DNA from: Thermococcus eurythermalis
GTDB lineage: Archaea > Methanobacteriota_B > Thermococci > Thermococcales > Thermococcaceae
DNA length: 64,000 nucleotides
NCBI RefSeq assembly: GCF_000769655.1
Contig: NZ_CP008887.1
Location: forward strand, 1,984,001 to 2,048,000
Direction of reading: 5' to 3'
Translations under genes and position numbers: made by a program
Shown here: piece by piece, positions 53,334 to 62,517 of the stretch
How positions within the stretch are numbered: position 1 is the first letter of the stretch
Layout of the letters: every line of letters starts with the position of its first letter
Notes under the pieces: model-generated
Databases searched by the model: none
Told to the model about the DNA's origin: nothing
The model's input: the letters and a program-made list of their open reading frames with translations, nothing else

Positions 53334-54104
53334 ATGGAGGCGCTTACCACTATGGCATACAGGCAGCTGAAAAGGTTCACAAGGGCGAAGTCGAGGGTCG
53401 CGGGCATGATAATCAACCCTCTCCTCTGGCTCGTCTTCTTCGGAATGGGCTGGAGCAAGGTCTTCGACAACCCCATGGCGAGGACGGTCTTTGGGGGCGT
53501 TGACTACCTCACGTTCCTGGCCCCGGGTATCTTCGCTATGACCGTCTTCAACCAGAGCTTCGTTGCGGGAGTAAGCGTCATCTGGGACAAGCAGTTCGGC
53601 TTCCTCAAGGAGGTTCTTGTAGCACCGGCGTCGAGGAAGGAGACCATCTTGGGGCGCATAATCGGGGACTCACTCGTCACGCTCACGCAGGGCGCCATAA
53701 TCCTCGCGCTAACCTTCCTCCTCGCGGAGAACCTGAAGCTCAGCGGCTTCCTCCCGGCGCTTGGGGTGGGCTTTCTCCTAGCTATGGCCTTCTCCGGCTT
53801 CGGCGTCAGCCTCGCCCTGAGGATGGAGAGCATGGAGGGCTTCCAGATGATAATGATGGTTCTAATGCTCCCGCTGACCTTCCTGAGCGGCGCAATCTAT
53901 CCAATAGAGACAATGCCGGGGTGGATGAAGGCGCTCGCCTACGTGAACCCGCTCACATACGCGGTGGACGGGGCGAGGCACTTCCTTGTGGGGGCGAGCG
54001 TGGCAAGGTTCTCTCTTGGGGTCGACCTCGGCGTGCTTGCCGTTTTGGCTGCCATACTCGTCGGGCTGGCGATGGTCGAGTTCGAGAGGGCCACAATTGG
54101 ATAA
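53334..54104 (+). CDS. ABC-2 type permease
   Basis: 256 aa, six membrane helices. GGTGACGGC before the ATG. Typical block: TVFGGVDYLTFLAPGIFAMT, FGFLKEVLVAPASRKETILG and LTFLSGAIYPIETMPGWMKA with the NPLTYAVDGARHFL end. It is the membrane half of the PadR-controlled exporter. Confidence 0.92.
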   Translation: MEALTTMAYRQLKRFTRAKSRVAGMIINPLLWLVFFGMGWSKVFDNPMARTVFGGVDYLTFLAPGIFAMTVFNQSFVAGVSVIWDKQFGFLKEVLVAPASRKETILGRIIGDSLVTLTQGAIILALTFLLAENLKLSGFLPALGVGFLLAMAFSGFGVSLALRMESMEGFQMIMMVLMLPLTFLSGAIYPIETMPGWMKALAYVNPLTYAVDGARHFLVGASVARFSLGVDLGVLAVLAAILVGLAMVEFERATIG

Positions 54105-54148
54105 AGGACAGAGAAGCGAAAAAATCAGAAAATCCCGCGAGAAAGGCA

Positions 54149-55396
54149 TCATTGAGCTTTCTCTTCTTTTACTCTATCTTTGAAGGTCTCATAGCTTATT
54201 CTGAACGCCTCAAGAACAGGGAGCTTCTCGCCCGCGAAGAAGCTCAGCATCGCACCGCCGCCGGTGGATACGTGGCTTATGCCCGTTATACCGTAGCGGT
54301 AGATGCTCGCTATCGAGTGGCCCCCTCCCACGACGCTGAAGGCAGGGCTCTCGCCTATCGCCCTAAAAACGCCGACAGTTCCTACGGCAAACTCTTCGCG
54401 CTCGAAGACGCCCATCGGCCCGTTGGCGACTATAATTTTCGCCCCCAGAAGGATTTCACGGTACTTCTCCACCGTCCTGGAGCCGATGTCGAGAATTGGG
54501 TAGCGGTCAAAGAGCCACTTCTCATCGCTGAGGAGGTCAACCTCCATCCTCTTCCCGTCCCGGTCAACGGCAAAGTCCACAGGGGTTCTCACGTAGGGGT
54601 AGAACTCGTCGAGAATTTTTTCGGCCCAGTCCACGAGGTCAAGCAGACCCTTTCGCCCCATGAACTCGATGTTAGCATCGCCGAGGTTGAAGCCCTTGGC
54701 GAGCGTGAAGACCTGGCCCACGAGGCCGCCAGTGAGAATGAGGTCGGTCTTCCCCTTCTTCAAGACGTTCTCGGCGACCCTCAGCGAGTCGTCAACTTTT
54801 GAACCCCCAAGGACGTAGACCCTCGGCCTCTCGTCGCTCTCGTAGGCACTGCTCAGGGCCGTGACCTCGTTCTCCATCAAATAGCCCATCACCATAGGCT
54901 TCAGTCTCGCGAACCCCACGAGCGAGGGCTGGCTCCTGTGGGCGGCGGCGAAGGCGTCGTTGACAACGTAATCGATTACCGGGGCGAGCTTCCTCACGAA
55001 AAACGTTTTCTCGCACTCTTCAAGCGGCTTGTAGAAGACTTCCTCGGCTGAGAAGCGGAGGTTTTCGAGCATAAGGACTTCGCCCGGTTCCAGGGACTTT
55101 ATTCTGTCCCTCGCAAGCTTCCCAAAGATGTCCTCGACGTATTCAACCTCCTGGCCGAGGAGCTCACCGAGAATCTGAGCGTGCTGCTCGGTGGTTATGT
55201 AGTCGCCCTTGTAGGGCCTGCTCTGGTGGGTGCCGACGACCACCTTTGCCCCGTCCTCGACGAGGTGCCTAACCGTCGGCAGAACTGCCCTGAAGCGCGC
55301 GTCGCTCGTAATCCGCCCGTCCTCCACCGGGGAGTTCAGGTCAGCCCTCAGAAACACGGTTTTTCCGTGAAAGTTGAAATCGGTGAGCCTGAACAT
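54149..55396 (-). CDS. pgk: Phosphoglycerate kinase
   Basis: 415 aa. Substrate site VFLRADLNSPV, VVVGTHQSRPYKGDYITTEQH, FAAAHRSQPSLVGFA, YVLGGSKVDDSLR and the nucleotide loop GGGHSIASIYR, with HVSTGGGAMLSF near the end. In Thermococcales glycolysis the GAP-to-3PG step is done by GAPOR, so PGK works mainly in gluconeogenesis. GGTGATGGA is before ATG 55396, TATA CATATTTAAC (minus strand) about 25 nt further. A weak Tgr-like site sits upstream. Confidence 0.96.
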   Translation of the reverse strand: MFRLTDFNFHGKTVFLRADLNSPVEDGRITSDARFRAVLPTVRHLVEDGAKVVVGTHQSRPYKGDYITTEQHAQILGELLGQEVEYVEDIFGKLARDRIKSLEPGEVLMLENLRFSAEEVFYKPLEECEKTFFVRKLAPVIDYVVNDAFAAAHRSQPSLVGFARLKPMVMGYLMENEVTALSSAYESDERPRVYVLGGSKVDDSLRVAENVLKKGKTDLILTGGLVGQVFTLAKGFNLGDANIEFMGRKGLLDLVDWAEKILDEFYPYVRTPVDFAVDRDGKRMEVDLLSDEKWLFDRYPILDIGSRTVEKYREILLGAKIIVANGPMGVFEREEFAVGTVGVFRAIGESPAFSVVGGGHSIASIYRYGITGISHVSTGGGAMLSFFAGEKLPVLEAFRISYETFKDRVKEEKAQ

Positions 55397-55443
55397 TCCA
55401 TCACCGGGAAAGTGTTAAATATGGCCATTAATAAAGCTTATTT

Positions 55444-55460
55444 GGACACTCTCAGTGAAT
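55444..55460. promoter_or_regulatory. Degenerate TGM-like site upstream of pgk
   Basis: GGACAC-TCTCA-GTGAAT keeps the inner CAC-N5-GTGA of the Tgr motif with correct spacing (7 of 12 bases). It is upstream of the pgk TATA box, as expected for genes activated under gluconeogenesis. The match is weak. Confidence 0.35.
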
Positions 55461-55520
55461 AATCGGGCTCAAGTAAGTTCTTAAGGGGAAGTGAAAACAT
55501 TCCCTCGGAAGGTGGACGGC

Positions 55521-57644
55521 ATGAAGTGGACACCTGAGCTCGCGAGAAAGCTCCCCCGCGAGACGCTCATCGATTACATCATAGAGGCCCTTGGGAGGAT
55601 GGGGTTTAAGAACTACGAGCGCGTCAGCGACCAAAACCGGTGGGGAATAGATATCGTTGCAATAAGGGACGACCCGATAGCGGGGATGGAAAAGCTCGTT
55701 ATAAAAATCCACACTGACTCGCTCGCCTCGTCCAAGGACATAAGCGTCTTTGGCGACCTTCTTGACAAGTACAAGGCCGACAGGGGAATTTTAATCGCCC
55801 CGATAGGCTTTACAAAGGACGCAAGAACCACGGTGGCAAGGGAGTACCGCGGAAGGATAGTGATGTGGGACGCCGAGAAGCTTGCCCAGACGTTCCTGAA
55901 CTACGGCATTGAGGCCCCTGAGATAGAGGAGAAGACAGATGAGGAAAAGGAAGAAAAAAGCCCCCTCAACGAGTTCGAGCTTGATGCACCACTGCTCCAC
56001 GACTTCTCGCCGGAAGAGGTAATGAGGTTAATCTCCAAGAAGGCCAGCGGCCGGTACCCGATAAAACCCGACGAGATGAAGATAAAGTCCATGAAAGTTT
56101 CCCTCACGGGTGCATACATCCTCTCCTGGAGCGTTGAGGAAAAGAACGAACGCGACAGGGCTGTGGTGTTCTCGAAGGAGGAAATCGTTCCAAAGGCGTC
56201 ATCCAGCGAGCTCTCCACCCAGGTCAAGAAGGCCCTCCTCAACGACAGCGCCGTGATAAAGGCCACCGAGCGGGAAGTCATCAACAAGATAAGCCCCAGC
56301 GAGGCGGTTGTGATACTCAAAGAGAGGCTCGCAAGAGAGCTCGGCGTCCCCGAGGGCCAGGTCAGGATACAGGACAGAAAAAAGGTGTATATCCCAGAGA
56401 CAGTCGAAGTCGAGCTCCAGGTCGGGAAAAACGAGGGCAAAGCGAGAGTAAACCCGATAACCGGCGACGTCGAGTTCGAGATTGAGCCCCTGCCCGAGGA
56501 GTTCTTCAGGGAAAAGGTGCAGGAAATCGTGAAAAAGCGCATTGGAGAAGAGCCAGAGACAATTGAGTTCTCGGAGAAGGACGGGAAGGTAAAGATAACC
56601 GGGAAAACGAAGCGGTTCACGTTCACGTTCAAGTTCAACGCATACACCGGAAAAATCCTGCTCGCGGAGACAACTATGACAGATGAGGCCCTAAAGGAGC
56701 TCCTCCAGGGGACTTACCCCGATGGCGAAGTCCTCAGCCTTGAAAAGGGCAAGAAGGTCGCGGTCGCCGACGTCAGGCTGGAGGACGGGGTAGCGGTCGT
56801 CGAGGTAAACCTCGAAAACGGCGAGCTCAAGGAGGTCAGGAGGCTCCCATCGCCCGAAGAAGCCCTCGAGAACGCGAAGAGGGTCATAGAGGAGAACTTC
56901 CCGCTGAAAGGCCTGAAGGTGACGGAAAGCAGGGTCATAGAGCACAAGTTCCTGGAGCTTGACCTTGAGGGAGAAGGCGGAAAAGCGGTAGTGAAGATTG
57001 ACGGTGCGACGAGGGACGTCCTGGACTACGCGGTCGAGATAACGCCCGAAAAGGCCGTGGAGCTTGTAAAAGAGAAGTACCCGGACTTCAACGTCAGGGA
57101 CGTGAAGGAGAACGAGGCCTCATACAACATCACCGCGGAGAACGACAGGCATGCCGTGAAAATCAAGGTCACCAAGGACGGCAAGATGATTGAGGAAACG
57201 GAGAGGGTTCTGCGCGAGGACGTAGCGCGCGAGATTGCCGTGAAAAGGATAAAAGAGATAGACGAGACCGCCGAGCTCAGGTCGCTGAAGCTTGAAGATG
57301 ACTGGGTTGCGGAGTTCCAGGGAGGGACTAAAGTCGGGAAGCTCGTGCTCGACAGGGTAACTGGAGAGGTCAAGGAGGAGGACGTCCTCTTCACGGAGGT
57401 TGCGCTTGAGAACAGCTTCCACGAGCACATAAGGAAGGTCTACGGCGAAACGGAGCTAAGAACCGAGAAGCTTACCCACTACAAAGACCAGAACTACATC
57501 CACATAAAGGTGGCAGGAAAGGATTACTTCTACTACGCCAGGATTGACACGAGAACCGGAAAAATAATAAGCCAGGACAGGGCCCCGATGAGGGGCCTGA
57601 CGGCGAAGCTCAAACAGCTCCAGCTGGAGAACAAGTACAAGTGA
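55521..57644 (+). CDS. Mrr-like nuclease-fold domain fused to PepSY-type repeats
   Basis: 707 aa from ATG 55521 (GGAAGGTGGACGGC upstream); GTG 55491 is in frame. Residues 1-125 match the Mrr N-terminal region: a helical start, D44 in WGIDIVAIRD, LVIKIHTDS (Lys62, no Glu/Gln in front), and ILIAPIGFTKDARTTVARE. The acid expected two residues before the Lys is Val, so catalysis is doubtful. From about 150 to 700 follow units of about 75 residues of PepSY type (SPSEAVVILKERLARELGV, SPEEALENAKRVIEENFPL, TPEKAVELVKEKYPDFNVRD), each ending in an N-P/T-G-x-V strand. There is no signal or TM segment. Unknown function. Confidence 0.75.
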   Translation: MKWTPELARKLPRETLIDYIIEALGRMGFKNYERVSDQNRWGIDIVAIRDDPIAGMEKLVIKIHTDSLASSKDISVFGDLLDKYKADRGILIAPIGFTKDARTTVAREYRGRIVMWDAEKLAQTFLNYGIEAPEIEEKTDEEKEEKSPLNEFELDAPLLHDFSPEEVMRLISKKASGRYPIKPDEMKIKSMKVSLTGAYILSWSVEEKNERDRAVVFSKEEIVPKASSSELSTQVKKALLNDSAVIKATEREVINKISPSEAVVILKERLARELGVPEGQVRIQDRKKVYIPETVEVELQVGKNEGKARVNPITGDVEFEIEPLPEEFFREKVQEIVKKRIGEEPETIEFSEKDGKVKITGKTKRFTFTFKFNAYTGKILLAETTMTDEALKELLQGTYPDGEVLSLEKGKKVAVADVRLEDGVAVVEVNLENGELKEVRRLPSPEEALENAKRVIEENFPLKGLKVTESRVIEHKFLELDLEGEGGKAVVKIDGATRDVLDYAVEITPEKAVELVKEKYPDFNVRDVKENEASYNITAENDRHAVKIKVTKDGKMIEETERVLREDVAREIAVKRIKEIDETAELRSLKLEDDWVAEFQGGTKVGKLVLDRVTGEVKEEDVLFTEVALENSFHEHIRKVYGETELRTEKLTHYKDQNYIHIKVAGKDYFYYARIDTRTGKIISQDRAPMRGLTAKLKQLQLENKYK

Positions 57645-58262
57645 CTACGCCATGAGCATGTTCTCTATCATCTTTATTGCTTCCACTATCTTTCTCTCGG
57701 GCTTGTCCTCGTTGCGCGGTATCTCGAGGTTTATGACGAGCCTCTCTTCCTTGCCGTCGTCGAAGTCGTAGATTTCAAGCTCCTCGACCTCGACGTCCTC
57801 GAAGATGCTCTCGAGCTCCGGGCTGAGGACTTTGCCCTCGTTGCCGTAGACCTCGACGCGGACGACGTCGTCAGTAGTCGATGCGACAACCACAATCTCG
57901 TAGGGGCCGACCTTCTTGACGAACCTGAGGGCGCTACCGTAGCCCTCGACGCTCTCCTTGAACCCTAGCTGGAGCATCGTAGAGCGTATCGCCTCGGTCT
58001 TGCTCCTTATCCTGTTGAGTATCCTCTCGCGGAGCTTGTAGCTCTCCTCAAGGGCCTTCTTTATGCCTTCACCGGCCTCCTCAACCGGCCCCTCCCATAT
58101 GGCGATAATCTTTATACCAGATGAAGTCGGCTTGAGCTCAATCTTGAGGGAATCAACGTCAAAGTCTCTCAGGTCATCAATCTTAAGCTCGCCAAGGGTG
58201 AGTATATCGAACTCAATTCTCACGACGTTTCCGAACGCCTTGCCTTTGAACTTCACCCTCAT
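57645..58262 (-). CDS. Uncharacterised 205-aa acidic protein
   Basis: From ATG 58262 (CTTGGTG just before); the longer frame has no RBS. Alternating strands and helices: MRVKFKGKAFGNVVRIEFDI, SLKIELKPTSSGIKIIAIWE, YKLRERILNRIRSKTEAIRS, and a C-terminal IVEAIKMIENMLMA. It starts at the end of the Mrr-PepSY gene, adjacent stops. No family is recognised and there is no signal peptide. The order of strands recalls archaeal proteins of unknown function only. Confidence 0.6.
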   Translation of the reverse strand: MRVKFKGKAFGNVVRIEFDILTLGELKIDDLRDFDVDSLKIELKPTSSGIKIIAIWEGPVEEAGEGIKKALEESYKLRERILNRIRSKTEAIRSTMLQLGFKESVEGYGSALRFVKKVGPYEIVVVASTTDDVVRVEVYGNEGKVLSPELESIFEDVEVEELEIYDFDDGKEERLVINLEIPRNEDKPERKIVEAIKMIENMLMA

Positions 58263-58540
58263 CACCAAGGGACGCTCAAAGCAACGGTTTAAAAACCCTT
58301 CCATTCAGGTCGGACGAGCACAGTCCTACCCGAAGGTTTTTCGAAAGATGTTGATGAAGCATGAGTATTAAAAAGTCGAATTCCAACAGATTCTTTCCAA
58401 AAATAAAGAGGTCGAGACGGACATCAGAAGACAAGCGGAGACAATACAATGTCCCAGTCCCAGGCTCTTCCCGGTAACCTGTCCTGCGCCTCCTGCCACT
58501 CAAGTTGTCCACAAAAAATTAAGATAGGCAAACCGCCCAC
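58263..58540. other. Intergenic region, nothing supported
   Basis: 278 bp with no gene, tRNA or guide-RNA box pattern that I can support. An open frame on the minus strand across it (Arg- and Gly-rich) has no RBS and no coding character. Confidence 0.4.
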
Positions 58541-60679
58541 TCACCCCAGCCTCTTTTCAAGGAAGACGGCCAGGACGAGGAGAAGTCCGAGCCCCAGAAC
58601 GGCCAGGTAGGGCCAGCGCGTCGTGACTTCAGAGGCGCTTACACCCGTTCCGCCGACCTCGAAAGACAGGTCAGCGCGCCCCTCGCCCCTGACGACTACC
58701 GCCACGAAGTCCTCGTCGCTCCTGACGGCCATCGTCCCTGAGACGTTGTCGCCTTTCACAGTAAAGACCGCCTTCCCGGTTCCGAGGGGGTCGAAGTCCT
58801 CCCTCTCGCTGTTGAGCGTGAAGTGGTAGGCTTTTAGCTCCAGGTTTTTGCCGCTGGCTTTTATAGTCAGTTTCTTTCCGCGGAGGGAGGTGGCGTTGAT
58901 TATTACCACCTCAAGCCCCTCACCGAAGGGTTTCCTCTCCAGCTCAAGCGTGACGTTCTCCGGTTCCTCCATGTAGCGCGCAACGAGCAGGACCGAGTCA
59001 AAGAAGCCCTTTCCTTCAACCATGAGCATGAACTCGCTCTCGTTGAAGATAACGAAGTCGGGCCTCCCCTCTGGAGATGAAGAAGTGTGGAGTATATCAC
59101 CGTAGGGGCTGAGGACGTGGAGCTTCAAGTCCTCCCCCTGGCGGACGTAGCGCCCGTAGAGAAAGGCTATCTTTTCCCCGGTGACGTTTTCGAAGATGTA
59201 AGGGGGCGTCACGTCGCGCCAGACCACGTGGTAGGGGAGTCCTAAGTAGTGAACCTCAGACGTGAAGTTGCTCTTGGCGAGCCAGTTGTCCCCGTAAACC
59301 GGGAGCCTCCCCGCCCCGCTGACCTCCAGCGTGAGTGAATAGCCCTCGCCGTTTACCGTGGCGTTGAACTTCAGCGGGGCCTCCACGCGGAAGCCCGAGG
59401 GGAAGCTCGGCAGCGAGACGACGAGGGTCAGCTGGACGCTCCCTTCAACGTTGAGGGTCCTGACCTCGTTCTGGCCGTAATAGAAGGCGTACCTAACCGA
59501 ATCCGGCAGTCCGGCAACACCGAGCTCTACCCTTCCTTTTCCCGTGACCACAAGGCTGTATGTAGCAGACCCGCCGAGGTATGTTCTCGCGTAGTCGTTG
59601 ACGAACCGCACGCCCAGGCCCCTTTCGAGCATGAGGGGCACGCTTGTCGTGAAATCGGCCGAGGAGATAACGACGGTGGCGTAATCCACATCCTCGGTCA
59701 GGTTGAAGGCCACCTCCCTCTCCTCGCCCTCGCGGAGGCTGATGTCGAGGTAGAGGGGCGAGCCGACAATAACCGAGTTGCTCATGACGCTGACCTTTCC
59801 GTGGAAGTGGCCGCCGTCGTTTTTGAGTCTTATTCTCAGCGTTTCCCCGTCGAAGGAGTACGAGACGAGCGAGATATCGGGTGGCTGGAAGTAGAAGGTC
59901 TCCTGGGCAACGGCACCGTAATCAACGACCACCGCACCCTGAAGGGGGTTTCTATCAAAGGTTACCTCCTTTTGCTCGCCCCTTTCGAGGTGAACCTCCT
60001 TTTTCTCCAGGGTGAGCCCTCCGGCCGTGAGCATAACGGTCGCGTTAACATCATCTCCGTGGTTGAGGAGCGTTACGTGCAGTTTCTCATCACGCCTTAT
60101 GGAGGTTATCTCAACCTGCTTTTCAATATCCTCAATGACAACGTTCTTGGTGAGCTCCCCAATGGACAGCACCAAAATGCCGGAAGGAGGGGTTTTAACC
60201 TTAAAGCTCACCTCGTCCCCCCGTTTAAGGCTCACGGAGAGCTCCTTCACGAGGAGGCCGTTTGAATACACCCTAAGCGTGTCGTTTATGCCGTAGTAGC
60301 CGTCCCACCTCACGCTGAGCCTTGTGTACGTGTCAAATGACTCAACAACCCTCACCGAAAAGTCCTCTTTCTTGACTATCTCCAGCCTCGAATAGTTCCC
60401 GCTGAGGTGGAGGACGAGCTTCTTAGTGGTCGGGTCGAAGCGCCCGACTGTGTAGTTAACCCCGTTGAAAAAGAGGCTCTCCCCAAAGCCAAGCACGCTT
60501 GAGTTTGACCCTGTGGGGCCCTCAACGCGCAGGTATATCCTGTCTCCCGAGGGGGAGGGGTCGAAGGTGACAACGCTGTCGTCAACGAGCAGAACCTCGT
60601 CGAGCCCAAGCTCGACCGGATACGCGAGGACGTTTCCAGCAAAGATGAGGAGGATTAGAGGTATCAGGACTTTTCTCAT
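58541..60679 (-). CDS. Large exported membrane-anchored beta protein linked to an ABC transporter
   Basis: 712 aa from ATG 60679 (GAGGTGATGGCG upstream). Signal peptide MRKVLIPLILLIFAGNVLA, about 660 extracellular residues of repeated beta-sandwich character (LHVTLLNHGDDVNATVMLTA and LRIRLKNDGGHFHGKVSVMS are CARDB-like), many Asn-X-Ser/Thr sites, and one C-terminal helix YLAVLGLGLLLVLAVFLEKR. It starts 11 nt after the permease gene in the same operon. It may be a substrate-binding or exported accessory subunit of that ABC system, or a cell-surface protein it helps to place. Confidence 0.75.
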   Translation of the reverse strand: MRKVLIPLILLIFAGNVLAYPVELGLDEVLLVDDSVVTFDPSPSGDRIYLRVEGPTGSNSSVLGFGESLFFNGVNYTVGRFDPTTKKLVLHLSGNYSRLEIVKKEDFSVRVVESFDTYTRLSVRWDGYYGINDTLRVYSNGLLVKELSVSLKRGDEVSFKVKTPPSGILVLSIGELTKNVVIEDIEKQVEITSIRRDEKLHVTLLNHGDDVNATVMLTAGGLTLEKKEVHLERGEQKEVTFDRNPLQGAVVVDYGAVAQETFYFQPPDISLVSYSFDGETLRIRLKNDGGHFHGKVSVMSNSVIVGSPLYLDISLREGEEREVAFNLTEDVDYATVVISSADFTTSVPLMLERGLGVRFVNDYARTYLGGSATYSLVVTGKGRVELGVAGLPDSVRYAFYYGQNEVRTLNVEGSVQLTLVVSLPSFPSGFRVEAPLKFNATVNGEGYSLTLEVSGAGRLPVYGDNWLAKSNFTSEVHYLGLPYHVVWRDVTPPYIFENVTGEKIAFLYGRYVRQGEDLKLHVLSPYGDILHTSSSPEGRPDFVIFNESEFMLMVEGKGFFDSVLLVARYMEEPENVTLELERKPFGEGLEVVIINATSLRGKKLTIKASGKNLELKAYHFTLNSEREDFDPLGTGKAVFTVKGDNVSGTMAVRSDEDFVAVVVRGEGRADLSFEVGGTGVSASEVTTRWPYLAVLGLGLLLVLAVFLEKRLG

Positions 60680-60689
60680 CGCCATCACC

Positions 60690-61478
60690 TCAGTCAGGGT
60701 ACTCCTTGCGGTAGATGCCCAGCAGTGTGAAGAGCAGGGCCGCGATTATGCTCCCTATGAAGAACAGCGCCGTCATTCTGGGCTCGCCCTTGTAGGCATC
60801 GAGGCCGGCGTGGAGAGTGAAGTGGCTCTTGAGGAGCACCCCCACCTGGTAGTTGAGCGTGAAGCGCTCCGGGTTGTCAAAGAACGGCAGCTGGGGCAGT
60901 ATGAACTGCGCAACGAAGACTAGGGCGAAGGCCGAGAGTGAAGCGTAGAGGGGGCGCGAGACGACCACCGACAGGAGCACAGCCAGCGCACCCAGCGCCC
61001 CGAGGAGCAGGAGTGTAACGCCGAGGGCGTAGAGTGCCTCATCGAAAGTCGCCCTAAAGCCTTCAAGGCCCGCCTTGTAGAGCAGAACCCCGTATATCTG
61101 GAGGACAAGATACGGGACTCCAAAGAGTACCGCTATGCCGGTCATTCCGGCTAAAAACTTACCGAAGACTATCTCGCTCTTTCGTATGGGCTTCGTTAGG
61201 AGAAGCCTTATGGTGCCCCTGTCTATCTCGCTCGCGAGGAGGTCGCTCATGAGGATTATGGCCACGAGCTGGCCGATAACGCCGAGCCAGAAGTTCACCA
61301 TGAACTCGGAGGTGACTATCTGAAAGGACCGCTCAAGGGCCTTTGCTCCATACTCCGTTATCTCCTCGTGGGTGAAGAAGTAGACCACCACGGGCAGGAG
61401 CATGGCAGCGAGCATGACCTTGAACCGCCTCGCCCTAAGTATCCTCGAGACCTCGCTTGAGTAGAGGACGCCTATCAC
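60690..61478 (-). CDS. ABC-2 type permease (second system)
   Basis: 262 aa from GTG 61478, which overlaps the ATPase stop as GTGA; longer frames are shadows of the ATPase. Six membrane helices, with LRARRFKVMLAAMLLPVVVY, DLLASEIDRGTIRLLLTKPI (typical of copper-ABC/NosY-like permeases) and LLLGALGALAVLLSVVVSRP. It is a membrane part of the system with the ATPase at 61475 and the exported protein at 58541. Confidence 0.9.
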   Translation of the reverse strand: MIGVLYSSEVSRILRARRFKVMLAAMLLPVVVYFFTHEEITEYGAKALERSFQIVTSEFMVNFWLGVIGQLVAIILMSDLLASEIDRGTIRLLLTKPIRKSEIVFGKFLAGMTGIAVLFGVPYLVLQIYGVLLYKAGLEGFRATFDEALYALGVTLLLLGALGALAVLLSVVVSRPLYASLSAFALVFVAQFILPQLPFFDNPERFTLNYQVGVLLKSHFTLHAGLDAYKGEPRMTALFFIGSIIAALLFTLLGIYRKEYPD

Positions 61479-62407
61479 CCTTCCACCTCCAGGCTGAACT
61501 TCTCCATGAGGATTCTTTCGAGGGGGCTCGTGTGGGGCTTGAAGAGTTTGAGCCTTATCCCGTTCGAGCTGAGGTACTTCGGGAACGCCAGGAAGAACTC
61601 GTCGAGGAACTTCGGCTCCACGATGACCCTGATGACATTGTCCTCCTCCCACGCCTCCCGGATGTAGGGCTTCTCGCGCAGAAACTCCATCGCCCTGTCG
61701 TTATCGGAGGTCACCACATCGTACTCGTTTTCCTCTATCTGCGTCAGGTCGCTTATCTTCCCCTGGGCTATCATCCGGCCCTGGTTGATTATCCCCACGT
61801 AGTTGCACATCTTCTCTATCTCGCTGACTATGTGAGAGCTCACGAAAATCGTCTTGCCCTTCTTGGAGAGCTCAACAACCCTGCCGATGAACTCTATCCT
61901 GCCGAGGGGGTCGAGGTTTGCGGTCGGCTCGTCTAGGATTAAAAGCTCTGGGTCGGGCATGAGCGCCATTGCGAACATGACCCTCTGCTTCTGCCCGCTC
62001 GAAAGCTCCTTCATCTTGTTGAGCGCTATCCTCCCCACACCGACGTACGCCATCAGTTCCTTCGCCCTCTCCCTGGCTTCTTCTTTCTTCATTCCGGAGA
62101 GGCGCCCCATGTAGGTTAGGAACTCGAAGATTGTCATGTTCTCGTAAGCGATGGGCTTCTCGGGCATGTAGCCGACCCTCTTCATTATCTCCACTCTTTC
62201 CCTCGGCATGTTCATCCCGAAAATCTCAATCTCGCCGTAGGTGGGCCTCAGCGCCCCCGTGAGCATTTTGATAGTAGTCGTTTTGCCCGCTCCGTTCGGC
62301 CCGAGGAAGCCGTAAACAACACCCTCCGGAACCCTTAAATCGAGGTTGTACACCACGTTGCGCTTTCCGAAAAACTTTGTTAACTTTTCAGTCCTGATGA
62401 GCTCCAT
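61475..62407 (-). CDS. ABC transporter ATPase (second system)
   Basis: 310 aa from ATG 62407 (AGGGTGTCC upstream). Walker A LGPNGAGKTTT, signature LSSGQKQRVMFAMAL, Walker B LLILDEPTANLDP, VSSHIVSEIEKMCN (H-loop) and a C-terminal domain. The NosF/CcmA-like type that goes with ABC-2 permeases. It heads a three-gene operon. Confidence 0.92.
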   Translation of the reverse strand: MELIRTEKLTKFFGKRNVVYNLDLRVPEGVVYGFLGPNGAGKTTTIKMLTGALRPTYGEIEIFGMNMPRERVEIMKRVGYMPEKPIAYENMTIFEFLTYMGRLSGMKKEEARERAKELMAYVGVGRIALNKMKELSSGQKQRVMFAMALMPDPELLILDEPTANLDPLGRIEFIGRVVELSKKGKTIFVSSHIVSEIEKMCNYVGIINQGRMIAQGKISDLTQIEENEYDVVTSDNDRAMEFLREKPYIREAWEEDNVIRVIVEPKFLDEFFLAFPKYLSSNGIRLKLFKPHTSPLERILMEKFSLEVEG

Positions 62408-62517
62408 AAGGGGACACCCTAATGACGTTTTGTCCGTTAATACCATAATCTCAACGATTTAAAAGCATTCCCATGGAGTTATAAGCCACCAGAGGAGAAT
62501 CAAAAAGAGAGAAGGCA

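Noticed and set aside
58276-58512. 78-codon Arg/Gly-rich minus-strand frame
   Set aside because: No RBS, no recognisable fold, overlaps the real start of the 205-aa gene.
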